Assembly: GCA_014804755.1 (NCBI GenBank) | Contig: JAAUZE010000017.1 | Location: 207,787 to 271,786, forward strand | Direction of reading: 5' to 3' | Length of the DNA: 64,000 bases | Origin: Lachnospiraceae bacterium | GTDB lineage: Bacteria; Bacillota; Clostridia; Lachnospirales; Lachnospiraceae | Translations under genes and position numbers: made by a program | Shown: piece after piece, positions 7,654 through 17,376 of the stretch | Layout: each line of letters starts with the position of its first letter | How positions within the stretch are numbered: the stretch's first letter is position 1 | The notes under the pieces: generated by a model | Database searches by the model: none | What the model was told of the DNA's origin: nothing | What the model saw: the letters and a program-made list of their open reading frames with translations, nothing else

Positions 7654-10302
7654 TTATTCATCTATCCCATAATTTTTAAGCATATCAAATGCTTTATAAA
7701 ATTTTTTCTTTCTCTTTTCATAATCATATGGAATCCATAAATCTAAAACATCATTAAACAACTCATTAATAAGATCTATAAAAGAATTTTTTAAATTAAG
7801 CTTTAATGTATTACAATCAGCCAATATGAATAAATGCTCATGTTTAGCGCCTATAAAATCAATAACTCCTTTAAGATATGTCATATAATCTTGATCATTA
7901 TACATCAAAATCGGATACTCTGACCCAACTATATGATTCCTAATTGAAACGTTTCTGTCTCTTACTTCTTTTAATATATAAACTTTTGATAAATTAAGCT
8001 TTTCTATAAAATATGGATGAAAAAATGAAAAAGTGTCTTCCAAATATAATACACCATCTGGTAAATCTTGATTCTTGGTAAAATCATTATATTTTTGCCT
8101 TTCTTGATTATGTTTATACGGTTTCCTAACAGGTGCTACTTTACTTTTTAAGATGCTAGCAATTTGCCATTTCCATATTTCAATGTTTATTTTTTCGAAT
8201 ACAGGATGGTTATATTCAATTTCTGTTCTCGAAAGATTTATATTTAATAGATTTTTATCATCTATAATTGAACAGATAGCAACATTGTTTGGAATTCCCC
8301 ATATTCGTTTGTAGCTGGAAATATTATTGTTAATGAGAAATCCATTAATTATAATATTGGATATTAAATTATCCTCGCCTAAATAATAATACTTGCTCTT
8401 ACCAAATCGTATAGACGGAAAAGAATAATTCACAGAATTAAATCCATCCATAGTAATATAATACCATTTACTTAAATTATTTTTTTCAGCAACATTATTT
8501 AAATTGCTGGGGGCATCATAAAAAAATGATGGAAATATTTCTTTATCATCTATCCAATAATGAACAGAAGGATTGCTATAATGATACCACTCTGTCCAAT
8601 TGATTTCTGACAATTGATTATCTTTAAATATTCTATTTATAGCATAATCTGAATATGGAATATAATCATTATAAAAACCATATCTTGTATCCCCGTTAGT
8701 AGATCTAAGTAAGTTATTCCAAGAGGTTTTCATTTTTATTTTAATTATTGTTCCTATTTCTACTTCCTTAATCCTATCTGCATCAATATTTTCTTTTTCT
8801 AACATAATATCAAAGCAATAACCTTGCTCATCATCTATGTGTCTTGTTGTAATATTTGCTTCATTTCCCAATAAAAATGTCGCCAAAAAACCAACCCCAA
8901 ACCTTCCAGTTCTTGTTGTATTTTCGTCTTTTGACATTATATCATTCCAGAAAACACTATTTCTAAAGCTTGAACCTATAGTCAAATAATAGTTCACAAT
9001 TACATCTTCATCCATTCCAATTCCATTATCTTTAACAATAATATAATTATTTTTGGTATCAATTATTACATCAATTTTACCTTCATATCTTACGTTACCC
9101 TTTTCAAATTCAATTTTTTTTCTAATCATACATGCATCTACCGAATTCTGCAAAAGTTCGCGAATCCCGTAAAAAGGTTTTCCGTGATATAATGGTTCTA
9201 CTAATAACTTACTTAAATTAGAATTTATTGAGAGTTTAGCTTCTTTTGTAAGAAATTTTTTTTTAAATAATTCTGGTTGTTCAAAAATATTAGATGCAAT
9301 TCTATGTATTGATAAACTAAATTCGTTGCCATATGAATCGCAAAGTGCAGCCCACGATAAATCCAATTCTTGCTGAAACCACAATAAATTTTTCCTTACT
9401 TTAATAAATTGAGATGTATTTTGGGGTTCAGATTGAATATATAATGTTGCAAATGTACTCCAATTAAAATTATTTGAATCAATCGTTTGATTCCAGTCCC
9501 ACTCCTCTTTTGATAAAATACTTTCAAATTGTTGCATATTATATATAATATGAGGCGAACGATCCATTCCCATATCTAATATATCACCCATTCGCAAAAG
9601 AACCATAAGATATATAATGGGTATGTTGCTTGGTCTATAGGAATTGGTTTTTCCTATTAGCTGAGTTGAACTTTCATTCATAGCTGAACGTAAGTCCATA
9701 GAATGACTTTTACAAATCAAACCTATTATTTTTCTTTCTTCTTCAGTGAATTCTACAAACAAATTTTCATCTACATTTCCAGGAAATGAATGAAGTATAA
9801 TATATTCAGCAAGAACAGCATGATTCCTACGAATAAATTCTCCGTAAGTTAGTCTATCACGTAAAGTTAAATTTAATGTATCATTTAAATCATTTGGATA
9901 CACAAAAGGTTTAGCTTCTCCATATAGCTTCTGTAATTCAACATCAGAAAATCTTGAGGCTAGTTTTATAAAATCATTAAATTTATCTCTCCATATTTGA
10001 ATATCAAATAGTTTTTGTAATCCATCAGGTTTAATAAACATCGCTATATCATGTAAATATATAGATAAAATAAGGAAAGAAATATCTTTGGAATTAAGTT
10101 TATCCAAACTATGATCTGGTATTAAATTTTCAGTAATTTGTAATATGTTACTCACATGTTGATAGCCATGAACTGTATATTCTGGAAAGAAAAACATTTC
10201 TGTTGATTTTAAATAAGGTTCTATTTTATTGATGATATTTTGAGTTTTTCCATACCATTTTTTGTCCATCTGTAAAATGTTATATAATTCGTTTTTTTTC
10301 AT
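7654..10302 (-). CDS. HD-domain protein fused to an Hsp90-like (GHKL) ATPase
   Basis: An 882-residue protein, starting ATG at 10302 after AGGAAG. The first third looks like an HD phosphohydrolase, with HGYQH at 45-49 and a YLHD at 82-85 as metal ligands. Residues about 370-560 hold an Hsp90/MutL-type ATPase: N box ELLQNSVDA near 384, DNGIGM near 425 and TGRFGVGF near 465. The last 300 residues are not recognised. GHKL ATPases undergo ATP-driven clamping, and a fused HD enzyme could be a nucleotide- or nucleic-acid-cleaving effector. Proteins with this combination occur in bacterial defence neighbourhoods, and that context fits here, but the activity is inferred. The gene is very AT-rich compared with its neighbours and stands alone, which suggests transfer. 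Confidence 0.75.
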   Translation of the reverse strand: MKKNELYNILQMDKKWYGKTQNIINKIEPYLKSTEMFFFPEYTVHGYQHVSNILQITENLIPDHSLDKLNSKDISFLILSIYLHDIAMFIKPDGLQKLFDIQIWRDKFNDFIKLASRFSDVELQKLYGEAKPFVYPNDLNDTLNLTLRDRLTYGEFIRRNHAVLAEYIILHSFPGNVDENLFVEFTEEERKIIGLICKSHSMDLRSAMNESSTQLIGKTNSYRPSNIPIIYLMVLLRMGDILDMGMDRSPHIIYNMQQFESILSKEEWDWNQTIDSNNFNWSTFATLYIQSEPQNTSQFIKVRKNLLWFQQELDLSWAALCDSYGNEFSLSIHRIASNIFEQPELFKKKFLTKEAKLSINSNLSKLLVEPLYHGKPFYGIRELLQNSVDACMIRKKIEFEKGNVRYEGKIDVIIDTKNNYIIVKDNGIGMDEDVIVNYYLTIGSSFRNSVFWNDIMSKDENTTRTGRFGVGFLATFLLGNEANITTRHIDDEQGYCFDIMLEKENIDADRIKEVEIGTIIKIKMKTSWNNLLRSTNGDTRYGFYNDYIPYSDYAINRIFKDNQLSEINWTEWYHYSNPSVHYWIDDKEIFPSFFYDAPSNLNNVAEKNNLSKWYYITMDGFNSVNYSFPSIRFGKSKYYYLGEDNLISNIIINGFLINNNISSYKRIWGIPNNVAICSIIDDKNLLNINLSRTEIEYNHPVFEKINIEIWKWQIASILKSKVAPVRKPYKHNQERQKYNDFTKNQDLPDGVLYLEDTFSFFHPYFIEKLNLSKVYILKEVRDRNVSIRNHIVGSEYPILMYNDQDYMTYLKGVIDFIGAKHEHLFILADCNTLKLNLKNSFIDLINELFNDVLDLWIPYDYEKRKKKFYKAFDMLKNYGIDE

Positions 10303-10668
10303 TTTATCACTTCCTATTGAGATTCTATAAATAGCTATCAATAATATTATAATCTGTTCATAATTAAAACTCTAAAGCAGTAACCTACAATGAAATACTA
10401 AACTACCATCTGAGTCAGCCTACTAATCAGGACTGGCTTTATTTATGTGTTCACCAAATTACTCTAAAATGACACATTTTCAATAAAATTTTATGAAAAA
10501 TCCAGCAAAATCAAGGGTTGCAACGGATCTCCATCAAAAAATGCCCATTTTTCAATGTTGTACACATATATGAGTGTTTTTTCGTTGTGAACGATCACAT
10601 TGATTTTTTGCTTATTCTTAATCCACTACATATCATCAAACATATTTCTTTAAAATTATCGTTTATTT
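10303..10668. other. Intergenic stretch without a supported gene
   Basis: Lies between the HD/ATPase gene and the FRG fragment. A plus-strand frame at 10518-10787 has no ribosome binding site and overlaps the FRG fragment, so it is not called. A TATAAT on the minus strand about 50 bases before the HD/ATPase start could serve as its -10 box, but the -35 is poor. Confidence 0.4.
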
Positions 10669-10800
10669 CTATTGCCCCCTATACCATCGCTTTTCACCAT
10701 TGCCAAAAGCATAATCATATACTTCTTTTATTTTTGCATATCCTACCTCAAAGTTTTCTTCCGATTCCTGCCCATCCAATTTACTAAATTTACATGCCAT
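10669..10800 (-). pseudogene. Truncated FRG-domain protein (43 residues, ends at the WYRGQ motif)
   Basis: A clear AGAGGAG site sits seven bases before ATG at 10800. The 43-residue product starts MACKFSKLDG and ends EKRWYRGQ, followed directly by TAG. W-Y/F-R-G-Q is the motif that names the FRG domain, and it is found intact in the two full FRG genes at 36.2-37.8 kb. Here everything after it is missing, and no continuation was found in other frames downstream. The simplest reading is the remnant of an FRG effector gene next to the RelA/SpoT-domain gene. A genuine short protein cannot be excluded. Confidence 0.45.
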
Positions 10801-10942
10801 TCGGATACTCCTCTTTCTTAAAGCAGCATATATGTCTACATAAATTTAATAACCTTCTCATTACAGATAAATACATTTTTTACTATGCACCACAATCCAT
10901 GTATAATACATAATTTAATACGCAGCTCTAAAGCTTACTATC

Positions 10943-11968
10943 TTATTCTACCATGATTCCATAATCAAATAGAAATCTTTCTACATCTTCTGCACCATTT
11001 TTCTTCCAAAACTTCACCTTAGAATTGCTGGTTCCTTGCCAATGACCATTATATGCCACATCAAAGTACTTCTTACAATCTTTTATAATCATCAAATCTC
11101 TAAGCAGACCAATATAGGTATTTTTTCTTTCAGAAACAATTTCATGACTATTCAAATCATCTTCTATTTCCTGAATTGTTTTATATCCAAACTTTACTAG
11201 TTCTTCAACTACTTTTTCTGAAATAATTGTCCCGTCATCACAAGATTGAAGATTCTGTTCACTGTCAAATCTTTTCAGCATATATTGCTCCACAGATTTC
11301 GAATCTATACCCAAGTTATAATCACCCTTTGATACAGCTTTTTTCATATTTTTTACATATTCATCAATATCTTTTGATAATTTATCAAATTCACAATCCA
11401 TCAATTCTAAAACACCTGCTACCAGATAAAATCTCCTTTTTATCTCATTTGGCAGTACTCCCGCAAATTTATAATTTCTATCATGTTCAATCTCTGCCCA
11501 TGCATGTTGAAGCAAGGTTCTTACCTGTACCTCACATTTCAAATTCTCATATACTTTATATTCAGAAAGCCCAAGACGTTTTTCACTTAATTGCAATATA
11601 TAATGAATAGATAAATATCCGACCTTATCTGTTTCTAATATATCAGCTTTATTTTCAGAATTGTTTTTATCAATACAAAATTCATCCCGTAAAATTTTAC
11701 ATATACTTAAAACATCTTGATTCGTATAAGAGATGATTCTTATCCCCGACATATCCGTTATTTGTTCAATCGGATTAGTGTATTTTTCGTTTCTACTCTT
11801 ATTTAAATAACTTTCTTTTTCTTTTACCCGATGGCAAACACTTTGATATGGTATATTTTTTGTTTTTAAAATTTTTGTGATAATTTCTTCAATATCTTTT
11901 GAAAACTGCTCATATAATGCTTTATTTTTATCGTACCATTTTTCTACATCCTTAATCTTCTGTTCCAT
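10943..11968 (-). CDS. RelA/SpoT-domain (p)ppGpp synthetase-like protein, possible toxSAS
   Basis: The 341-residue protein contains a complete RelA/SpoT synthetase domain in residues about 20-200. Visible motifs are RVKEKES at 47-53, DMSGIRI at 72-78, a YLSIHY strand and EVQVRT followed by HAWAEIEHDRNYK. There is no HD hydrolase domain and no TGS/ACT regulatory part, so it is a small alarmone-synthetase type. The last 140 residues are extra helical sequence not usual in housekeeping RelQ proteins. Some relatives (toxSAS, CapRel) pyrophosphorylate tRNA or nucleotides and act in phage defence. A neighbouring NYN nuclease and an FRG remnant make that role plausible. No separate antitoxin gene is evident. 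Confidence 0.8.
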   Translation of the reverse strand: MEQKIKDVEKWYDKNKALYEQFSKDIEEIITKILKTKNIPYQSVCHRVKEKESYLNKSRNEKYTNPIEQITDMSGIRIISYTNQDVLSICKILRDEFCIDKNNSENKADILETDKVGYLSIHYILQLSEKRLGLSEYKVYENLKCEVQVRTLLQHAWAEIEHDRNYKFAGVLPNEIKRRFYLVAGVLELMDCEFDKLSKDIDEYVKNMKKAVSKGDYNLGIDSKSVEQYMLKRFDSEQNLQSCDDGTIISEKVVEELVKFGYKTIQEIEDDLNSHEIVSERKNTYIGLLRDLMIIKDCKKYFDVAYNGHWQGTSNSKVKFWKKNGAEDVERFLFDYGIMVE

Positions 11969-12166
11969 AAAATAACCCCTTTCACTTTTGTCTTATCAAG
12001 TTTTCCCATAGCCCCGAAACCACCCTCTTTTACCCATCCAGAGGTAAAACCAATTCTTTTTTATAGCTTCCGCTTTTCTCTTTTCTAATTCCTCCTTTCT
12101 CCTCAAACCATGCATAATTGAAGTACCGACATTTCTGCCGATGCCCTAATCAAATCAGCTATTATT

Positions 12167-13063
12167 CTATTTCCCCGGCATGTCTTTTATTAATGGTTGT
12201 ATCGTCTGATAAATATGTTTTACAACATTACCATTTGAATACAGTTTCATCAGATCATTGTTAATCTTCTGTTTTGTTTGCGCATTTATAATAATTCTTA
12301 CGATTTCCTCTTTGTTATCAACATAGATTTTCTTTCTAAAATGTTGACCAAAGAAAGACCGTACTTGCGACTCTCTTTTTGCAATTTTACTCTTGGATAA
12401 TACAAATTTTCCGAGAATAGTTTTTACATCCTCATATGTCTCCAAGTAATTATCATATTCTTCTTTCAAGTCATTATGTATTCCACTTAACATTCTCTCA
12501 TCATTACAGTGAGCAACTACATATTTACAAATTCTATTTGCATCATTTCCTGAATATCCCATAGCAATCAATCCATGCTGCATAAATACATTCAATTCAC
12601 ACTTATCGTCCCCAGAAAAATCATAGGACAATCCCGCACTTATCTTGCTATTAGCTGTCTGAGTTGTGGCAGCCGCAACAGACTGTACCGTTTTCTTTTG
12701 ATTTGCCGAAGTCCCCGGTATCTTCTGCTTTCTTGAAATATTTGTATACCCTTCTTCTATCCAAAATTTTATTATATTATCATAATCAGTATCTTTGCTG
12801 ACGATGACATAAGAGCATTGTTTTCCATGGATGCCTAACAAATGTCCCAAGTAGGAAACTAAATGCATATCTAACGATTGTTTACGAGCCGGAACTATGT
12901 GTCCTTTAATATCAATTCCTTTTGAAAACACAATATCCATTCGTATATTTTTTGCATTTTCTGTAGAAAAAATATGCACATGTTCTGTTTGCTTTAGAGA
13001 ATCTATGTTTTCTAGTCCTTCATTATGAACATTCTCAAAGTCTACCAAATAAAATGTTTCCAT
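12167..13063 (-). CDS. NYN/PIN-like ribonuclease-domain protein
   Basis: A 298-residue protein. The N-terminal 130 residues show the NYN (PIN-like) fold: an opening YLVDFENV with a catalytic Asp, a central MDIVFSKG strand, and VSKDTDYDNIIKF with the second acidic pair. NYN enzymes are metal-dependent RNases. A short basic, Gln/Ser/Thr-rich linker (residues about 130-155) joins an all-helical C-terminal half of unknown function. The next gene downstream on the same strand is the RelA/SpoT-domain gene after about 200 bases, so the two may be expressed together. In the gap lies an AGAAAGGAGG sequence without a good start codon. Confidence 0.7.
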   Translation of the reverse strand: METFYLVDFENVHNEGLENIDSLKQTEHVHIFSTENAKNIRMDIVFSKGIDIKGHIVPARKQSLDMHLVSYLGHLLGIHGKQCSYVIVSKDTDYDNIIKFWIEEGYTNISRKQKIPGTSANQKKTVQSVAAATTQTANSKISAGLSYDFSGDDKCELNVFMQHGLIAMGYSGNDANRICKYVVAHCNDERMLSGIHNDLKEEYDNYLETYEDVKTILGKFVLSKSKIAKRESQVRSFFGQHFRKKIYVDNKEEIVRIIINAQTKQKINNDLMKLYSNGNVVKHIYQTIQPLIKDMPGK

Positions 13064-13257
13064 TCATCAATCACATCCTAAATATTTAATAATCAGATTA
13101 GTCCTCCTGTTTTAAATTGCGTAAATTTAAACAGTATTGACCTAATTCTTATCATACCAAACAATCCTTTCGAATTCTAGTACATTACATAATTAATTCA
13201 TATTTTTTTCTGTTGTCACATCTGGACTCTTACAAAAATGGTGTAATCGTGGTATAG

Positions 13258-13300
13258 CAAAAAGCCGACAAACCATGATCGCTCACAAGTTCATCGGCTC
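13258..13300 (-). terminator. Terminator of the regulator/ABC operon
   Basis: On the minus strand AGCCGATGAAC and GTTTGTCGGCT pair with two mismatches and are followed by TTTTT. It lies about 105 bases after the stop of the XRE regulator gene. The rest of 13064-13404 shows no gene. Confidence 0.6.
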
Positions 13301-13404
13301 TGCGCCTGTGTATCTAACTCTTTAAAGTTATACGGTTCTTCTCAGTAAACCGAGCATTCACCTAATTTAATTACCTCACAAACCGAAACATCCCTCTCAT
13401 TTGA

Positions 13405-14283
13405 TCACCCCACCAAATCCACGACCAGTTCTGAAAAAATTCCCGAAACACTGATCTCATTTTCACTGTCAGCAACATTTTCACACTCTGTTGCTTTTCC
13501 TTCTTTTACATAATACACATGACATTTTCTGCCTTTATTCATCACATTTACCATATTTTCTTCCGGAATGTGAATGATCGCTTTTGCCTTCCATTGGTTC
13601 ATATCCAATCTTCCCGTAATCTTATCGACAGTCATTTCATAATCCGTTTTTGCTGTGAATTCCAGACTTCCACTGCTGTCTGAGATCAAGACCTGCTCTG
13701 CATCACCGTCATATTCTAAACGGTTCAGATGAAGATTCCTTATCTCAAGAAGTTTCACACTGGCTGCAATCTCGCAATGGTCAGAATATTTATTCGGAAG
13801 AATGATCTCAACCGTCAGCGACTCCTCCGCTTCATAGCGGCTTAGCTTATTTTTGTTCAAACAAATTACATCAAGCTTGTTTTTTCTGTCATCCAGCCTG
13901 ATCTTAAACATGGATTCTAAATTCTCAAGCGTTTCAGAGGACAGCTTCACATGCAGCTTCTCATCATCGCCTGATGAAAGCATGATCGCAGCCGCACTGC
14001 CAATATTGACGTCAAAATGTTTTTCACAGTCAATGTCGTAAATCGTCTCACTGGTATACACAACTGTTTGCGGGTCTGCTTTTGGGACGGAATCCATAAG
14101 CAGCTCATCCATGGTCGTCTTAAAAATTTCTGCCAGGATTACCATATTTTCAACATCCGGTAATCCTTTTCCGGTTTCCCATTTCGTGATCGCCTGCCTT
14201 GTAACACCGATTTTCTCTGCAAGCTGCTCTTGGGAGATCCCTTCTTTTTTTCGTATTTCTTTTAATTTTTCTGAAAAATTCAT
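13405..14283 (-). CDS. XRE-family regulator with a DUF4097-like C-terminal domain
   Basis: 292 residues. Residues 5-62 are a Cro/CI helix-turn-helix with the recognition segment IGVTRQAITKWETGKGLP, followed by the usual short DELLMD linker. The remaining 220 residues are a beta-rich domain like the putative adhesin domain found in many Clostridial regulators. The start follows AAGGAAGGAG with an eight-base gap. The gene is the last in an operon with the FtsX-like permease and its ATPase, so it probably controls that transporter, as is common for such pairs. It may bind the palindromic repeats at 17377-17430, which lie in front of the operon. Confidence 0.8.
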   Translation of the reverse strand: MNFSEKLKEIRKKEGISQEQLAEKIGVTRQAITKWETGKGLPDVENMVILAEIFKTTMDELLMDSVPKADPQTVVYTSETIYDIDCEKHFDVNIGSAAAIMLSSGDDEKLHVKLSSETLENLESMFKIRLDDRKNKLDVICLNKNKLSRYEAEESLTVEIILPNKYSDHCEIAASVKLLEIRNLHLNRLEYDGDAEQVLISDSSGSLEFTAKTDYEMTVDKITGRLDMNQWKAKAIIHIPEENMVNVMNKGRKCHVYYVKEGKATECENVADSENEISVSGIFSELVVDLVG

Positions 14284-14338
14284 ACCGATGCTCCTTCCTT
14301 AATATACCATTTTTCGTGTGAAAACTTCTCTTCACACT

Positions 14339-16588
14339 TCATTCCTTTAACAGTGAATATGCCGTAATTTTTTTGATTGGTGCCGAAAGAAGTACGCTGA
14401 TTCCAAACGCCACCGCTGTAAACATCATGGCAAATGCAATCAATATCCAGACAGATACTTCAAAATGATTTTTTATAGCCCCTATCAGGGAAAAAATAAC
14501 ATTGTTGATTGCGGGAAGATACCACAGCCCGGTGATTACCGAAATAGCTGACGCCGCAGCCACCACGGGTATAAACGTAAGGGCTGTCTTAACCGTAAGC
14601 TGCCTGTTTGTGTATCCGATCGCTTTATAGATGCCAAATTCCTGTCTGCGTCTGCTTATCATGGAATTTATGATTACATACATCACAAGCAGCACCACCA
14701 GAACGGAAATTATAAACAGAATCATCACGATCACAGAAACAATACTCGTATACATCCTTCTGCCATTTTCACTCATCTGTTCAAAATTTACGGATGATTG
14801 AATGATCGCATCGTGATTTTCTTCATACTCATTGATAAACTCATCGGCAATTTTATCATATAAGTAAATATTGACGCAATTCGTTGTATCGCCAATTTTT
14901 TCGTATCCTTCACTTGTCAGCTGACATACCAATCCTGCATTGTTAACGCTTTGAATATAACCGGTTACGATATAGCTTGCCGATTTACTGCCGACTGTCA
15001 GCTCTATTTCACTACCGATCGGAAACCCATCCGAAATTGCATTTCCTACCGCAATTTCATTCTCTTTCACAGGACTATAACCTTCATAACAAATATCATT
15101 TGTTGCTTTTGAAAAATCTTCACACACAAAAGCAGTAAGACCTCCGTCTTCATAACTGACAGATACAGAGGCATATTCCATAAAAAGCCTTACGCGACTG
15201 TCGTTTTCAAGAAGCTCCTTAAGCTCCGTCATTTTTCCATCCTCTGCCGTAAAAATAACGGACGGTAATTCCTCTGAAAGTGTATTCATAAAATGATCCG
15301 GCTTGACATTTACATTGTATAGGAGCGTTCCCGCGAAAGACAGCAGCACCATGATACCAAACGAGACAATAAATAATAATATATTTTGCCCCGCCGATTC
15401 GTTTCCGGTGATGCCTCTTATCGCATTGATCGGCTCTAATCTATGTATTTTCCCTGCTGAAAGATAGGAAAAAAGCGATATCGCGCATGTCAGTGTCAGT
15501 ATGACGATCAGCAAAGCCATGATATCAAAATCAGGCGTATAAGAAAATCCTGACTGGATTGCCAAAATATCTGCTACGAAGGGCAGAACCGCATAAGACA
15601 GGGCGATTCCGATTGCCGTAGAAACAATGCCTACAAGTATGTAAGGCATCACTGCTGAAGCAATGATCATATGGCTTGTATAACCAATTGCTTTTAATAC
15701 CCCCATCTGTGCCAGTTCGTCTTCGATTGCGCTTCGTATCCGAAAGTTACTGAGAAAAATGCTGACTGCAAGTATGATGGCGTCAAGTGCCAAAAATATA
15801 ACGATAAGCAGGGTACAGACCATCGTTCTGGTCTGCTTTGCCGTGTCCCTGTCGTTAATGTTTAATAATGCAATCCCTGTTTCCTTTAACATTTTAGAGA
15901 TCGTATTTTTTATTGCGCTTAAATCCGCTGTGCTGCTGATTTTTAAGGAGTATTCTGCAATGACATGATCACGATATTCAAGCGCAAAATCCTCATAGAC
16001 GGCCCCCGGAAAATATCCGCCGATCAGCCCGGTACCGTAATTTCCATACTGCATTTCCTGAACGACACCGCCAATATCATAGGTATGCTCCCTGCCATCT
16101 ATGGAATAAGTAATACTGCCGCCTTCTGCAAAACCGCCTAATGCCCTCATATACATGGGAATAGAAACAGAACTGTCACCTTTCCCGGAATATTCCGTAA
16201 CGTCAAGCCGGTTCAGCGTTCTTTCCTCATCAAGATTGTAAAAAACTGTATTCATGTCAAAATCCGAGCCTGCAAATTCACGGACCGTTACCGGCATAAA
16301 TACCCCGCCATGCTTTTCAACAAATAATACCCCGTCTATTTTTTCTACTTCTGCGAGCAGATCTTTATGATCCTGAATCTGCGGAATGATAAAATTGACG
16401 TCCGCTGTGTCAAGCCGATCAAACAGGCTGTCATAAGCGTTAAATGTTTGAAAAGCAAGTACAAGCGCAATATTGATAATAAATGCGGTCAGGCAGATAA
16501 ACACCCCAAAGGATAGATATTGCCCCTTTGCTTTCTTCAAATTATGCAGAATCAGCGTGGATATTTTATTCATGATGCGAAGCTTCAT
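14339..16588 (-). CDS. FtsX/MacB-type ABC transporter permease (full-length, two modules)
   Basis: A 749-residue permease with one N-terminal membrane segment, an extracellular domain, a three-helix FtsX module (residues about 250-385), a second extracellular part and a C-terminal FtsX module (residues about 620-745, with SRRRQEFGIYKAIGYTNRQL). This layout is typical of Bacillota BceB/YknZ-like permeases that detoxify antimicrobial peptides or handle envelope lipoproteins. It begins three bases after the ATPase gene stop with GGGGTGG as its site, so the two are coupled. No histidine kinase is nearby, and the attached regulator is XRE rather than two-component. The substrate is unknown. Confidence 0.85.
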   Translation of the reverse strand: MKLRIMNKISTLILHNLKKAKGQYLSFGVFICLTAFIINIALVLAFQTFNAYDSLFDRLDTADVNFIIPQIQDHKDLLAEVEKIDGVLFVEKHGGVFMPVTVREFAGSDFDMNTVFYNLDEERTLNRLDVTEYSGKGDSSVSIPMYMRALGGFAEGGSITYSIDGREHTYDIGGVVQEMQYGNYGTGLIGGYFPGAVYEDFALEYRDHVIAEYSLKISSTADLSAIKNTISKMLKETGIALLNINDRDTAKQTRTMVCTLLIVIFLALDAIILAVSIFLSNFRIRSAIEDELAQMGVLKAIGYTSHMIIASAVMPYILVGIVSTAIGIALSYAVLPFVADILAIQSGFSYTPDFDIMALLIVILTLTCAISLFSYLSAGKIHRLEPINAIRGITGNESAGQNILLFIVSFGIMVLLSFAGTLLYNVNVKPDHFMNTLSEELPSVIFTAEDGKMTELKELLENDSRVRLFMEYASVSVSYEDGGLTAFVCEDFSKATNDICYEGYSPVKENEIAVGNAISDGFPIGSEIELTVGSKSASYIVTGYIQSVNNAGLVCQLTSEGYEKIGDTTNCVNIYLYDKIADEFINEYEENHDAIIQSSVNFEQMSENGRRMYTSIVSVIVMILFIISVLVVLLVMYVIINSMISRRRQEFGIYKAIGYTNRQLTVKTALTFIPVVAAASAISVITGLWYLPAINNVIFSLIGAIKNHFEVSVWILIAFAMMFTAVAFGISVLLSAPIKKITAYSLLKE

Positions 16589-16591
16589 TTA

Positions 16592-17353
16592 TTACCACCC
16601 CATTTCTTTGACAAATTGATCTAGTTTTTCGGTTCTTTCGATATTGTCCTGCTCAAATTTCCCCAGATCACACTCGCCAAAAATTTTTCCGTCCTTAATA
16701 TAAAGGATACGATTTCCCCGCAGGGCCGATTTTTTGTCGTGCGTAACCATGACGATGCTCTGCCCTTTCTGGTGAAGCGAAGTAAAAACATCAAGGACTG
16801 CCCCCGAATTGGCAGAATTTAACGCACCTGTCGGCTCGTCCGCAAAAAGGACGTTGGGACTGTTGATCACAGCCCTGACAATCCCTGCCCTTTGTGCTTC
16901 GCCTCCTGAAATTTGGGAAGATGTTTTTCTCCACGTGTTTTCAGGAATATTTACCAAAGAAAACAGCTCCTTTGCACGGTTTTTGATCTCTTCCCTGTCT
17001 TTGCTTGTCAGTACCCCTGCTGTAACAACGTTATCCATAAGGTTCATCTTATCGATCAGATAAATCTGTTGGAATACGAATCCACACTGCTTCCGCCGAA
17101 ATACCGCTAACCTGTCATTGTTTAGCTTCGTGATGTCCGTTCCGTCAAAATAAATCTCTCCGCCGTCCGGCTTATCCATCCCTGAAAGGGAATACATCAG
17201 GGTAGACTTGCCCGCCCCCGACGAACCCATAATAACAGTAAAATCTCCCTTGTAAATATCAATATTCAGGTCTGAATAAATAACCTGAATACTTTCGTCT
17301 TTGCCAAAAGCTTTTTTCAAATGTTTTGCCGATATGACTGTTTGTTTATTCAT
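16592..17353 (-). CDS. ABC transporter ATP-binding protein (LolD/MacB type)
   Basis: A 253-residue ATPase. It has Walker A GSSGAGKSTL (residues about 45-54), a Q loop, signature ISGGEAQRAGIVRA and Walker B VLFADEPTGAL with catalytic Glu, then the H loop MVTHDKK. The start at 17353 is chosen because a run of five G lies seven bases before it. The upstream extension to 17416 would run through the tandem palindromes. The partner is the permease immediately downstream. The family powers FtsX-like permeases without itself forming the transport path. Confidence 0.88.
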   Translation of the reverse strand: MNKQTVISAKHLKKAFGKDESIQVIYSDLNIDIYKGDFTVIMGSSGAGKSTLMYSLSGMDKPDGGEIYFDGTDITKLNNDRLAVFRRKQCGFVFQQIYLIDKMNLMDNVVTAGVLTSKDREEIKNRAKELFSLVNIPENTWRKTSSQISGGEAQRAGIVRAVINSPNVLFADEPTGALNSANSGAVLDVFTSLHQKGQSIVMVTHDKKSALRGNRILYIKDGKIFGECDLGKFEQDNIERTEKLDQFVKEMGW

Positions 17354-17376
17354 AAATAATCCCCCATTCCTGCTCA

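Noticed and set aside
10518..10787. Plus-strand open frame of 89 codons
   Set aside because: No ribosome site, and it overlaps the FRG fragment that has one.
11991..12140. Minus-strand frame with AGAAAGGAGG between the NYN and RelA/SpoT genes
   Set aside because: No start codon at a useful distance. The peptides in this gap look random.
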